Positions 1-13,300 of a stretch of 64,000 nucleotides of DNA are shown here, in pieces. How positions within the stretch are numbered: the stretch's first letter is position 1; the number at the start of each line of letters is the position of its first letter. The translations under genes and the position numbers were made by a program. A model generated the notes under the pieces. It was not told the origin of the DNA. It saw only the letters and a list, made by a program, of their open reading frames with translations, and did no database searches. The stretch is from positions 11,432,501 to 11,496,500 of the forward strand of contig NC_066288.1 in assembly GCF_905404315.1 (NCBI RefSeq). The letters are read 5' to 3'. The DNA is from Leptidea sinapis (lineage: Eukaryota; Arthropoda; Insecta; Lepidoptera; Pieridae).

Positions 1-354
1 TTATCTCGACTTGAATCACATTTTTTCCGTTTTTAATGAAAGGTTCACTAATTTGGGAAGAAGGAAAAACAAATGATAAATAGCTAGAAACAAAATTTTA
101 CTAATTTGTGTATTTTCTTAAAATTAAGGCTGAGATCAATAGAGCTAACTTTGCTCAGACCTTACTCACGTAAAACTTAACTGAGTCTAAGCTTAGCATA
201 ATCTTTGATTTCGTATTTGACAGCTGAAATAACAGCCCAATGCAAAAGTTATGCTCGCGTTTTATCACACTCAGCTGAGTTTAGTCATATAATATCCGGA
301 TGACCGAGCCTTGCTCGGATTTTGAAGATCGTACAAAACTTGAACAAAAAAAAC

Positions 355-420
355 TAATAGGACACCTGGATTCGAATCGGGGTCTTCTGCTTTCCGGATC
401 AACCATCTGAGCTATTATAG
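355..420 (-). repeat. tRNA-derived SINE remnant
   Basis: Read on the minus strand, this stretch has an A-box-like TAGCTCAGATGG followed about 30 bases later by a B-box-like GATTCGAATCC, the internal RNA polymerase III promoter of tRNA-derived SINEs. The anticodon arm is not recognisable and no acceptor stem closes, so it is a decayed SINE head, not a functional tRNA. Confidence 0.55.
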
Positions 421-633
421 TCTTGTATATAGTGGCGAAATTTACCTTTGTATTCTATTGTAGCTGTTCTCAATAAAACACGGACAAAACGACTTTTTTT
501 TAAATTGAAACTTAGCAAGACCGATGTATCGCCCCCGAAATCCTATATATACTAAACTTTATGAAAATCGTTGGAGCCGTTTCCGAGGTTCAGATTACAT
601 ACTATATACAAGTATTGCTTGTTTAAAGATATA

Positions 634-732
634 CCCCCTTATTCATAATAGTCTGCTAACTTAAAGCATTAATAATTCGCACTCTGTCTTAGCGGCTGTT
701 TAAAGTAAGCGGAACATTATGAATAAGGGTGT
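634..732. repeat. Small MITE, about 99 bp
   Basis: The ends are CCCTTATTCATAAT (near 636) and its reverse complement ATTATGAATAAGGG (717-730). The interior is short and non-coding. It is nested in the 121-805 element. Confidence 0.55.
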
Positions 733-997
733 TAAGATATACATAAGTAAAGTCTGAGCACAGTCTATGCACGCTCTATAGATGTCAGCCTCAATCTTTT
801 ATCAACACCAGCTAGATACAAATAGTACAGCCAAAGAGATTTTATTACAAGTTTATATATACGAATAAACATTTTACTCATCTTAAAATAATATACGGTA
901 GGAGTAAAATTTACAAGGTTGGTACCGTTGGTAACAAATGTTTCTGTGTCAAGAATTGTAACAAAAGTTTCCTAAGCAAAAACAGATATATTCGCAG

Positions 998-1128
998 TCG
1001 TATCGGAGGTAGAGGGAGAGGGCTACAGGCTGAGCGTGTACACAGACGACACGGTCCCTCCGTTCGGGCCCTCCCTCCCCTGCCCGCCGATCTTCAACGA
1101 CCCACAGCTCTTCAGGGAGTTCCTCTTA
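998..1128 (+). CDS. GARNL3: GARNL3 exon: C-terminal part of Rap-GAP domain
   Basis: The acceptor is TTCGCAG at 991-997 and the donor is GTAAGC at 1129. The peptide contains YRLSVYTDDTVPPFGPSLP and ends FNDPQLFREFLL. This is the Rap-GAP segment with the FGPPLP-like motif followed by the F-x-E-F-L-L helix. The exon opens with two bases of a split codon, so an upstream exon is required. Confidence 0.85.
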
Positions 1129-4100
1129 GTAAGCAACTTTATTATCGTTATCCTAATTCTGTTATCGACTTAAGTGGGAAGGCGATTTCTTTTGTTTTTT
1201 ATTTACTTGTTGCGATCTAGATGTTTTTACAGCTGTGAAATATTTTTTGCTATTACTTTCGCCTTATTTCTCTCAAGGTTTTCTGATAAAGGATTTTTAA
1301 TAATTTTCATTGAATTTTACATTTACTTTTCGAAGGTTTAGGTTAAGATCAGTTATTAAGTATACAACTACAGTAAAATATTCAGATGTTTATCTAATAG
1401 TGTATTGTAAGTTACTTAGATAATTTATACGTCTAGTAGATAGAGCCTCTTGCTCTGCTAGACAACTGATGAAAACAGGCCTGGTTTATTACTTTTGTGT
1501 GCAAGACAGCTACGTCTTACACTCGCGATTTGTACGTGTTAGTGTGCGTGCATTGCTCAAAGTAGAGGCTAAGTATCAACCTCAATTTTTTGGACGTTTT
1601 CACAGCTGTCACAGTCTATCTAGACGTATAATAATTAATAATTTAAGATAAACTATTAATGTAGTGTTTCATTTTAAGTAAATATTAATAAATCTTTTAA
1701 ATTTCTTAGAGCATGGTTGGTAAAATCGCATCATTCTATACTTGAGCGAAAACGGTGTAATTACTGTTCCGGATAAAGTGTCATCAAAATTAACTATTTT
1801 TTATATTTTTGGATTAGGTGAAGCTGATGAATGGTGAGAAGGCAGCTTTTCAAACCCCGACATTTGCATTAAAACGACAAAGGACTCTGGATACATTGAT
1901 ACGGGATATTTACGCTGAACACTGCTCCGATCATAAAGTGGTAAGCCAATCTTGATAACGTGAATTGCGTTAGAATTATGTCGCTACAGAAAATAAATTC
2001 ATACTTCGGGCGATATTAAAATGGTTTTGCTATTTATATTTTTGTTATCCCGATATTTTACTAACTTCAGCTTTACCAGGCCCGTCTCGCTCCCCGTGTA
2101 GGTATTGAAATCGTAAGTACACGCGGCGGTCTCTACACAGTAGGCCAGCCAGTAAGGACTCAAGACATGTCCTTCTTCCAACGCACACATTACTATCTGC
2201 AACTAACATTAGTAACGTTGTCAAACCTACATAGGTTTGACAACGAAAGAATATTGTTTTAAAATTACGATTACATACCTACTTATTTTACAGAAAAACC
2301 TAAGCAATTTTTAAAAGATGAACTTAAACTAGGTCGGTACAGTTTTTGGTAAAGAAGACAACCCTATTGTCGTCTGAATAGGTAATAGTCACGCGATAGA
2401 ATGAGAGTAGAAAAATGTAGGTAAATAGCGCTGTGCGATCTAAATTACACCTTATTGTATGCCCGCGATAGTCCCTATTTCTTTAATTGATTTTGCAGAG
2501 TGAGACTTCTGTGCTTGTACTATTATATATTCTTTGGCTTTACAGATAGAATAGTCTAAATATATTTATTCATCATGAAGCTACATCAGTTCCCGTTTTA
2601 AATCATGTAATGACAAAATTGCCCTACTTAATATAATAAACACTAATCATTTTAGGCCTGCACACAACCAGCCTAGAATTTTTGCAATATTTAATGAAAA
2701 GGTGAATTTAAAGAAATTATCTTTTGTCAATAGCAAAACCTTTCACCGGGGATAAATGTTGACCGACTTTAACAGATTCACTAATGAGTCTGATTCACAC
2801 TGAGAGTCGATTATAAATACAGTTTATAAGTTCTTTTCAAAAAGTATAAACAATTTTTCATTCTTATCTGTTCTGTTTATTATCTATTGGGCGTGTTGTC
2901 AAACTCTTACAAACAACAACAACTACATGTTCCTATTCCCTTCTCGAAGTTAAAATAAATTCGATTATTATGGGCACAATTACTTCTGCGCATGCAATAA
3001 TTATATCAGTGAAGATCTTAGGGTCTATCATTTATTTCATTTAATTGAATAAGAAATAAATACGTAATTTTTTTTAAATAAATAATACCATTATTATAAG
3101 TTATTTATATAAATAAACCTAAGTTGACCTAGACATCGTAGGCCGAGTTTTATTCTGTTTGTCAAAAGGTACCAAACTTTTATTGTGTTTTTATCATGAT
3201 ATTTATTTTTTGACAGACTATCATTTATTATCGATATATGGTATTCAAACCGGTTTTCCTGTAAGTGGTGGTGGTCGAGTTTGCATTGAGAGCTTTGAAA
3301 CTAATGTACCTACTAGCTAGCGAGTTGAATGCAGTCGGAGTTGAGGTAAAGAGTGGGAGCATCTCCCCCCGCTGTTTTGAGCCTTACTTGACCTATGACA
3401 CTCATGGATTTCAAACGACCCTCCACTATTTTATCTCCCCGGGGGAAGAGCATTTTTATGGATTTGATCATTTGTAGCCCATGCTATCCCGGCGGGCGTT
3501 GTCAGATGTGTGGTCGGGAGGTGCGGCAGGAGGCGCTGGCTCCGTTCGTACCGAGCGCTTTCTGCACGTCGGTCAGGCGCTCAAACTGGACGCGGTGCTA
3601 CGCGGCGATGCTCCTACCAGTCTCGCTTCTACTGGTCAGGCAATTATATCAACTAATATCTTATGGATTAGGTTCAAATTTCTCTTTTTTTGACGTGACA
3701 ACGTCTTATAATTCGATAGAGCCGGCTGCACGCACGAAAAAACATGACTCATGCGGCGTTACCTCGCTCTGAGGCGTTCCATGTAAGGCTTGAAGTGCAA
3801 GCGAGAGCGCGGAACGAGTGACAAAGAAGCACAATCGGCCTTTGCGTTCGGCAGCGTTCGACATCAGAATAACACAGATTGTAAGAAATTAAATATTACA
3901 CATGTTTAAAAGTTGTAAAACAATTGCTCAACGCACATTTATACTTGTAAAAACTATTAAATTGTTAAAGAAATTGACATAATTGTATTTATGCGTATAT
4001 ACAAATAAATCTAACTTGATCAATTTCATTGTGATTTCCAATTACCTCCTTCTCTATATACATACAAATCTATTAAACAAATGAAATTAAAATTTTCTTT

Positions 4101-7100
4101 TGAAAAATGCTACCATTCCAACAGTATTTTCTTAAGACGTTGTCACGTTCAACTATCGTCAGTAAACCGACTTTACAGACAACCAATTTTTTAATGAAAT
4201 TATTTTCATTAAAAAATTTGTCCCTTATGGGACGAGAAAAAAAACAAGCGTTGATTTATTTAAAAAGGCAAATAATAAATATAATGTCCAACTGCATTTT
4301 TGATGGTTCTTCTGGATCTATGGAATGTCTGATGTTAATCGTAACTATAGCTGTCACAAAACAACGATGACATTTGAAGTTGTGTTCCGGTTAGGCTGGT
4401 GTGGATGGCGGTATTTCATTTTTTCCAAGAAAAAGTGATGGTAAGTGATACGCCCCATTTCAATGCAGTACTGCTACGGATTCTTGTTGTACCCAAAAAT
4501 TTTAAGCGGCATTGCAATAGTGTTCGTGACTTTCAGACATAAGATTTTAAGTCAATTGACGTCCAATTAACAACTAGACTCATAATCATGCTCAAAAATT
4601 GTCTGAAGCAGAACTCTGCCTATGCGTCTGATATGCAGAGTTTTCGTTCGTACCATCGGACCGATGGTTTTCATTATTTATTACAACAACAATTCCAGAA
4701 AAAAGGTATTTAATTATTGCATTTAATAAGCTTTATAATTTCATATATTTGTTTTTTGATTATTAAAAACACAAGTAGCATTGGTCGGCGAGAGCAGTAA
4801 TAATAGGTTATGTTACAATTTTGACAAAAAAATTATGACCCATATTAACGATGGTATAGAAAGATGATTTCTTATCACGTTATCATGTAAAATTATAATC
4901 CGCAAACAAACTTTACAGACAACCAATTTTTTGTAGTGATCATGAATTATAAGGCTGCATTTATTGCTCGATCGACGAGCGTAGTGCGTACCCGTACGCG
5001 CTGACCATGTTGCGTTTATTGCTCAGCTGACCGCAAACTTGATTGCGCTTGTACAATTGTAGTATATTATCGCCATAGAGCGTCAGCGGGCTGATGTACG
5101 CCGGACCAATAAGCCGACAATTTTCGTCAGCGCTACGTAGCTGTACGCGCGTAGCAATTCATCAGCGCTGGACTGTACGCGTTCATGTTTTATTGTTGTA
5201 GCTAGGCTCGAGCGACGTCAGCGCTGACTGTCGGTCACAAAATGCAGCCGTGTTATTATATTCTATATATCATGTAGGTTCCGGCGGTGCCCGACGTGCT
5301 CCATGGGAAGGTCGTCTGTGGCGGGCGGCTCCTCTGCCAGCTACGCCGGTGTGCGCGGAGCAGCTCTCTGAAGGTCGACTCTTGCTCTCCACCACCTCCA
5401 ACACATACATTTTAGAAGGTATGCCATTACACCTATGCCATTATTTACGTGAACAATTATTTTGCAACAACTATTAATTTTATAAGACAAATCAGGAAAG
5501 ACTTTGTGGTTTTTTTTTTATATAAAAGTAGTGAGCCAACCTCCCATGGACATCCCAGTATCAGCTCGAACCATTTGACCGTGTGCAACTCAGAGCTGCT
5601 CGAATTGGACTCAGTGCCTATGAACGGCTAGATCACTTGGCGTTGCGTAGAGACGTCGCTTCATTGTGTGTTTTCTATCGTATTTATCACGAGAAGTGTT
5701 CCGAAGAGCTGTTTGACCTGATTTCTGCCGCCAAATTCCACCTACAAACGACACGCCATAAATTAGGATATCATCTCCACCATCTGGATGTGTGATGTTC
5801 CCACGATGCGGTTTTCAAGGAAGTTTTGCCCATTCGGAAATTGAGGCCTGAGAAGAATAGGTGCCAGAATCTCAGCGGGCTTATTTTTTTATTTATAAAT
5901 AAAATTTCGGCATTCGCTTCATTCCTAATCTGTTAAAACATTATTCTAGTTTTAAAAAATGAAGTGTGACCCGTACTATCTTCATTCATATAGACATCTG
6001 TGAAAAACACCATATTTTGCTTCATATTAAAACGGGCCCTAAAAATAACTTCAATACTTCACTGTTGACAGCACAGATGTTTTTCGAAAGAGCAGTCAAA
6101 TAGAAAACTGGGGTAGCCTTTAATATTTTCAAAAGGGATTTATTATGTTTTTAATTAGACTCCAGCCATCACATTTAATGAGTTGGTTTGTGCCATTTGA
6201 AGCCGATAGAAACGAAGCGCTATTTATAATTTAATTTGTCTCTTTGACTGTGAGAAATAATTATTTCCGTTCGTATTTAGTTACAATGACAATTTGCTAG
6301 CAGTTGTCACTTTGATAATGTGTCCAGCCATCACCTCCCTCGACCATATTTTAGGGAAGAGAACGACCCGCCCCACGACGCCGCCATAAGCAGTGGCATT
6401 AAGCGAGCATGACGATGCCTGTCACGAAAACTCTACCAAATAACAAAACATATTGTTCATCTGCATATTTACAAGCATTAAAAGACTTTTTATTTCTAAC
6501 ATCACATGAACGCCCCGGTCTTTATGGTCTTCGACGAAAGAGGTGTTGATATCGGAAATACGATGTACGCAAATGCTACATGCATTAACGCAATTAACCG
6601 CTGAGAGCACCGTAGCCAAGCATCTCATCGGCGCCTCCATATTAGAAATAAAAAACGACCAAGTGCGAGTCGAACTCGCCCATGATTGGTTCCGTAGCAG
6701 CAAGAAACAGAATATAGAACTTCTTGTAGCTCGTTGAAACGTTGATCGATGTTTTAATACAAGTGTATTTTTTTCCAATTAAGTTATTGATAATACGATT
6801 TATGACGTATTAAAATATACTACTTACTAGATCTCGTTCAAACCAATTTTCGGTGAAAGTTTGCATGGTAATGGTACATCATATATTTTTTTAGTTTTAT
6901 CATTCTCTTATTTTAGAAGTTACGGGGGGGGGCACATTTTACCACTTTGGAAGTGTCTCTCGCAAACTATTCAGTTTAAAAAAAATATTTTAGAAACCTC
7001 AATATCATTTTTGAAGACCTATATATTTACTTACCAAGTTTCAACAGTATTGTTCTTATAGTTTCGGAAAAAAGACTCGACTTTTTTCCATTTGGCTACG

Positions 7101-10100
7101 GAACCCTAATAACTCGTACTAAGGATTGACCGAAACCGCTGTACCGCCGGGGCCAAGGAAAAAAGAGCATGAGCTTACACGAGATCGATATTGTCGGATA
7201 GATCTCACGTTTTACAATATTTTAACGATACGACTGGAGTGTAAACCACGACATATTTTTTTATGATAATAAGGGATGAGACGAGCAGGACGTTCAGCTG
7301 ATGGTGATTGATACGCCCTGTCCATTACAATACAGTGCCGCTCAGGATTCTCGAAAAACACAAAAATTCTGGGTGACACTACAATTATTGCGCTCGTCAC
7401 CTTGAGACATAAGATGTTAAGTTTCATTTGCCAAGTAATTTCACTAGCTATGGCGCCCTTCAGACCGAAACACAGTAATGATTACACATTACAGCTTCAC
7501 GGCAGAAATAGGCGCCATTATGATTTCCATAGCTAGCCGGCATCCTGTGCAAAGGAGCCACCCACTGGTAAATATAATTACTGGCTTTACACGCCATTCG
7601 TATGAATGAAATTATTTAACAGGATAAAAACCGAATTAAATCAGTGTATCTACAATTTCCTTTATATATTTAACTAACTTTATTATATTATACTATAGTT
7701 ACTTAATTTGACTTCGATAGTATTGATTGTGGTGTAAGTCGCAGAATGTCCCGGATTGTTTACTCGATCGGGCAAATTTTTTTTTTTTTTTTATAATAGG
7801 AAATTATATAGGAATAGGATGACAAACGAGCGTACGCGTCACCTGGTATTAGTGATCACCACAGTAAGACCAGAGGATCACAGGAGCGTTGCCGGCCTTT
7901 AAGGAAGGTGTACGCGCTTTTTTTGAAGGTACCCATGTCGTATCGTCCCGGAAACACCACACAAGGAAGCTCATTCCACAGCTTTGTAGTAGGTGGAAGA
8001 AAGCTCCTTGAAAACCTCACTATGGAGAACCGCCAAACATCCTGATGGTGGGGATGATATCCTAACTTGTGGCATGTCGTGAGAAGGTGGAATTCGGCGG
8101 CAGGAATCAGGTTAAACAGTTCTTCGGAACACTCCTCGTGATAAATGCGGTAGAAGACACACAATGAAGCGACGTCTCTACGCAACGCGAAGTGATCCAG
8201 CCGTTCACAGAGCACTTGGTCCCCGAAATTTCGAGCTGCTTTGCATTGCACGCGTTCAAATGGATCGAGCTGATACTGTAATGTAAATAATAATAGCATG
8301 TAAAGTTAAACAGCTTTTTCGCTCGTCTCTTAAGTTAATAATTTTGATTTACTTGTTGTTACAGCTTAAATGACAAACTAAAAAAAATTAATAAACGAAA
8401 TCAAAGATTATGCTAAGCTTATACTTTGTTTAACGTGAGTAAGGTCTTAGCAAAGTATATGTTCGCTCTATATATCTCAGCATTAGACAGGAAAAGCTCC
8501 GCTCACCGCTGACTGCCGTCGATAAACACATTCTTAAAGCTATGTCATCGTTTGGATATATAAGAACCCTTAAAATTGCGTTAATTTCTGTTTCTCGGCT
8601 CTTTTGAAGTTTAACCATAACTCTGCCTATAATTACTAAAGATTCTGTTACTCTCACTGTTCCAACCAACTTCAATCAGAGATGTCATGTAGCATCGACA
8701 TGGTTGTTTGTAGGCGTAATTTTTAGCAGGCCTGTATGACTCCCCGTGTAGATATCGAATCGTAATTACGCGCGGCGGCCATATCAACGGGGCTATCCAG
8801 TAGGGCTAGGGACGCACGCGCGAAATATTTCAAAATTCAAAAAAAGTGCGTACACCTTCCTTAAAGGGCGACAACGCTCCATTGATTCCTCTGGTTTTGC
8901 AAGAGATTGTGTGCGGCTCACTTAACACCAGGTAACCTGAACGCTCGTTTATCCACTTCAATAAAAAAAATCCGATCACCAGCTATGTTTTTATATTTTT
9001 ACAGAAAGTGGAACTACCCGCGTTGTGTTGCGTTGGGAAGGGTGCGTACGATCAGCGCGCGTGTCCGAGCGGGCGGGACTGTTCCGGGCGGGCGCGCGGG
9101 TGTCCGCGGGGGGCGGGTCTACGACGGGGGGTGCGGGGGGCGCCGGCCTCTACGCGCTGCCGCTACACGAGCTGTGCGCTGGCGCTTGGGCGATGCGCCC
9201 CCTGCAAGACTGTAAACACGCGAGATTACCGCGTACTAAGACTGCTCAATACTTTGATATACTTGAACAAGGTGATTTTTTTTTAATTTATGACCATTTA
9301 GCAGAGATGTGATTATATTTTTACATTTAAAATTTCATATCAAGTAATATTTATTGTAGTCAACTATTAGCTTTAATAAATTATTCTGTTCCTAGTAGAA
9401 TCTTGAGAATTACTTTTCTACTCAATTGTTGAAAGCAGGGTTGTATCATCTTCTATTTTTAGGCTCAGCGAACCTACTAACAACCAGATAAACTGGATTG
9501 ATTTATATAATACTAGTTTACGATCTGTGAACAGACACACTAAAACCATGTTTGCTTAAAATTTGAATATAAGATGTGTTGGTTAGTTAGTTAAATATTA
9601 TTATTAGTTAGTTAAGTAAATATTGGATTACTTTCATCGTTTTAATTTTGTAAAAAGGGTTCGCCCGTATATGTTAAATAAATAAATGACCATAAGCGCC
9701 CTGCCCATAGCAATGCAGTGCCACCCAGGATGCTTGAAAAACTCAAACATCTGAGCGGCACAAATGCCCTCGTCGCCTTGAGACATAAGAGATAATTGAG
9801 AATAACAAAGCTACTTGACAGTTGAAAATCACCGTTCATGTGGAGCTTTGCAACACAATAAGTCTGCAACTTTTCGGAGTGTTGCTGGCCTTTTGTTTTT
9901 TTAAGGATCACGAGGCATTAGGTTTAAAAACATCGATACGCCGCGTAGGTAAGAGAGACAGAGAATGAATTATTTTATACTAGCTGACCCGACAGACGTT
10001 GTTCTGTATATTATAAATAATAAAATAATGTTTTTATATAAATATCATAACATCAAAAATTACTTCGTAAAATATGCACCCTGCTGTCGTAATGAAATTG

Positions 10101-10307
10101 TTTCACAGCAGGACTGTCAAACCGTGCGTCAGTAAAATCTCTCATAGAAATGATGTATGGACACATCAAAGGAAAAACAAATTTGTTGTTTTTATTTAAT
10201 GTAGCAGCATTTTCCTATTTATTTTCACCTTTTAAACCTTCTCTGGACTTCCACAAATAATTCAAGACCAAAATTAGCCAAATCGGACCTATCTATATAT
10301 ATATATA

Positions 10308-10338
<31 letters not shown>

Positions 10339-13300
10339 AGATATAGATATAGATATAGATATAGATATAGATATAGATATAGATATAGATATAGATATAG
10401 ATATAGATATAGATATAGATATAGATATAGATATAGATATAGATATAGATATAGATATAGATATAGATATAGATATAGATATATAGATTACGACTATGTT
10501 CCTTATTTTGTTTTAGTTTTACTTGCAAATTAATGGAGATGAGGCTTTATAAAGTGTAATAATATTAAATTTGAAAAATATATTGCCAACCTTTTGAAAA
10601 GTTTCTTATCTGAATCTAAATTACGGTTTCTATAATATAAGACATATCGTAGCTCTCAGTTTTTCATTACATAGTTTTAACAGCCTATGTAATAAATACT
10701 ATTATTATACTATTATTTTACTTTCATTCATTTTCAGGTGAAGGTGGGAAAACTTTACTAGCTGTAGCAATAGGAAAACGAATATTACTTTTAGTAGAAG
10801 AAACGAAGACTGATAGTGAAATGGGTTTCGAATATACACATTACAAGGTATGAAACCAATAATGATTTCAAGTTATACATAAATAATAATACTTAATGCA
10901 ACATACAAAAACAAAAAGAAAAAGTTATACAATATATAAAATATACAGGGGTTCATTTTTAGACTTCCATTTGCCAAGTCAAAGATTATTACTTGAATAC
11001 TCGTAGTAGACAATAATCAATTTCAAATTTACTAGTCGTAAGTAGTCAATAATTGTTTTTTTTTCTGAAGGGTTTACAAAATACCACAGTGTCTGAAGTC
11101 GAAGGTTTTTAACCAGTGTTTGTTGCCAGTGATGACATACTGCACGCATACGTGGTCGCTACTTGGCAGTGGGCGGGGCACATAGCTCGACACACAAGAT
11201 AGACCGACAATCTGGTCAAGATCGCCCGAATAGGTTGGATGAGGGTAAAAGACTTCATCATCATCAGCCGGAAGACGTTCACTGCTGGATAAAGGCCTCC
11301 ACCAAAGACCTCCACGATGACCGGTCCTGCGCTGCCCTCGTCAACGTATTCCGGCGATCTTGACGAGATCGTAGGTCCATCGTGTGGGGAGTTTACCAAC
11401 ACTGCGTCTTCTGGTACGTGGTCGCCGTTTGAGGACTTCTCTGCCCTACCGGCCATCTATCCGTCAAACTATGTGCCACTTCAGTTTCGCAATCATATGG
11501 GCTATGTCGGTGACTTTGGTTTGGCGGCTCTCCTTATTTCTGATACTATCTCACAGGGAAACAAAAATGTTATTATTGCATCGATTCAAATCGATTTTTC
11601 TTGAATCATATCAATCATCGAAAGGTGATTTTACATTCTCCTTAACAACTGTGTTCGTAACTTCCACTATTTAACGTCTTTGAAGTTTACATACAAATGC
11701 ATTTGGGTGTGGTGGATTCTCGATAGACATGTTCAAGTTATCTATACCGTACTCTACTAACATTATAACAACTTTGCTCAATGTATCCATTGCAACTTCA
11801 GCTTTTCTAGCTGCTTGGCGTAAAACATTAGTAACTTGCCATTGCCATAACATACAAATCATTCTTGTATTAAAGATCTTAGGCCTTTCATTCATGGAAT
11901 ACAAGAGCTTTGACACATGAGAACGAGTACATCTACGTACTTGTCCAGACTTTTATAAATAATCAATTTTATTGCGGAAAATGACGCGTACACTTTTGGA
12001 TTTTCCAAACTATTTTAAATTTAATTTAATGTAAAGTGTTAAAAAATATTAATTCATGCCTTCCTTAGGATATTCAATTAAGCGAGACACCAAACTTACT
12101 GAAGCTGATGGAGGCTGAGGTTGGCGTCATTGTCATTGGATACAAACATCATTGGGAACTGCTAGAAACCAATACTGGACAGGTAATACGACCTCATTAC
12201 ATTTCATAGATGATATCAATAATTAAGAAAATAGTAAAGGATAGACATATAACACATTGTAGAAAAAAGCAGGAGGAGAGGCTGAAGATGTCTATAAAAG
12301 GCGCTGTCTTCCTGGCGTCGACACACTTCCGCTTCAACCGTTGACTAGTTATTACGTTACTCTGTCGGATTACTGTTTGATTATAAGTCAATCTGAGATT
12401 ACTTGTAATTTATTCTTAGAAGCTAAGAGTTTGTTTGTTTTAAAGTTTCGTAACGTTTCTGTATTTAATTTTACAGTTAATTATTTAGATGTTAGCTTTT
12501 TTGTGAATTTTTGGTGGGTGGTATTAAAATAAGATATAAATATCCCTGTTGCGGCACACCACTAGTGCCTCGAGTGAGGCGCGAGAACGAAGCCTCCAGG
12601 CCCCACCACTCAGTTCGCCAAGGACGGTCAACCGTCGCGCACTCATCATAATTAAGAAACCTATCGGCCGCGGCACTCAAGTCATATTTGTAAAAGTCAA
12701 TTAATATACCATAGATTCAATACAGTTTTGAAGTATTTATTTATACATTCCCGAGAAGGAACACTCCCTTTTGATCTTATTTCCTAGACTATAAACTAGG
12801 CTATTCTACGGAAAAAGATGGAAATTTATAAAATTTAAAAAAGAAATACTGATTAAAATTACTTTTTGTCAGATTAAAGAATGAGATTATTTCTTTCTTA
12901 GATGATTTATACGTCAAGATAGACTGTGGCAGCTGTGTACACGTTGAAAAAATATCAGCGACTTTTAACCTCTATTTTCAGCAACGCACGCACTCTAAAA
13001 CAAAGTGATACATAAATCGCGAGTGTGCGATGTATGTTGTCATATGCCTAACAGCAAGAGGCTCTATTTAGACGTATAAATTATCAAAAACTCTTTGCAA
13101 TTCAGCGATCTTGGTTGGATATTTAAAGAAAATTAGCATTGTTTTCTAGCCTGTGAAACGTGCTGAAAGTTTCGAAGACAGTGTTTCGCGACGTGGTGCT
13201 CTTGTTAACGCTCTACGGATCGGTGACGAAAGAGATGGACAGCTACTGCTTTGCTACAATCGTTAGTATTTTATTGTTTCATTCATTCATTTATTTGTTA

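Larger units (their letters stand above)
121..805. repeat. Non-autonomous DNA element with long imperfect inverted ends
   Basis: The left end (about 121-170, GGCTGAGATC then TAGAGC and TTTGCTCAGAC) reappears in reverse complement at about 757-805 (GTCTGAGCACAG then CTCTATAG and GTCAGCC). This fits a MITE-like element of about 685 bp. It contains a tRNA-derived SINE remnant (355-420) and a smaller MITE (634-732), so it is older than both. A related end sequence occurs at 8398-8490. It lies in GARNL3 intronic DNA upstream of the first visible exon. Confidence 0.5.

Noticed and set aside
3265..3477. A 70-codon frame upstream of the GARNL3 linker exon as coding
   Set aside because: The splice acceptor at 3476-3477 and the match to GARNL3 begin at 3478 in another frame; no similarity was seen upstream.
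6543..6737. A 64-codon plus-strand frame as an extra GARNL3 exon
   Set aside because: It lacks CNH similarity and runs into the dispersed repeat at 6645. The flanking exons 5278-5418 and 9005-9271 already join in phase with continuous homology.
10289..10528. Reading frame of 79 residues made almost wholly of alternating Tyr and Ile
   Set aside because: It is the translation of the TAGATA microsatellite and has no independent support as a gene.
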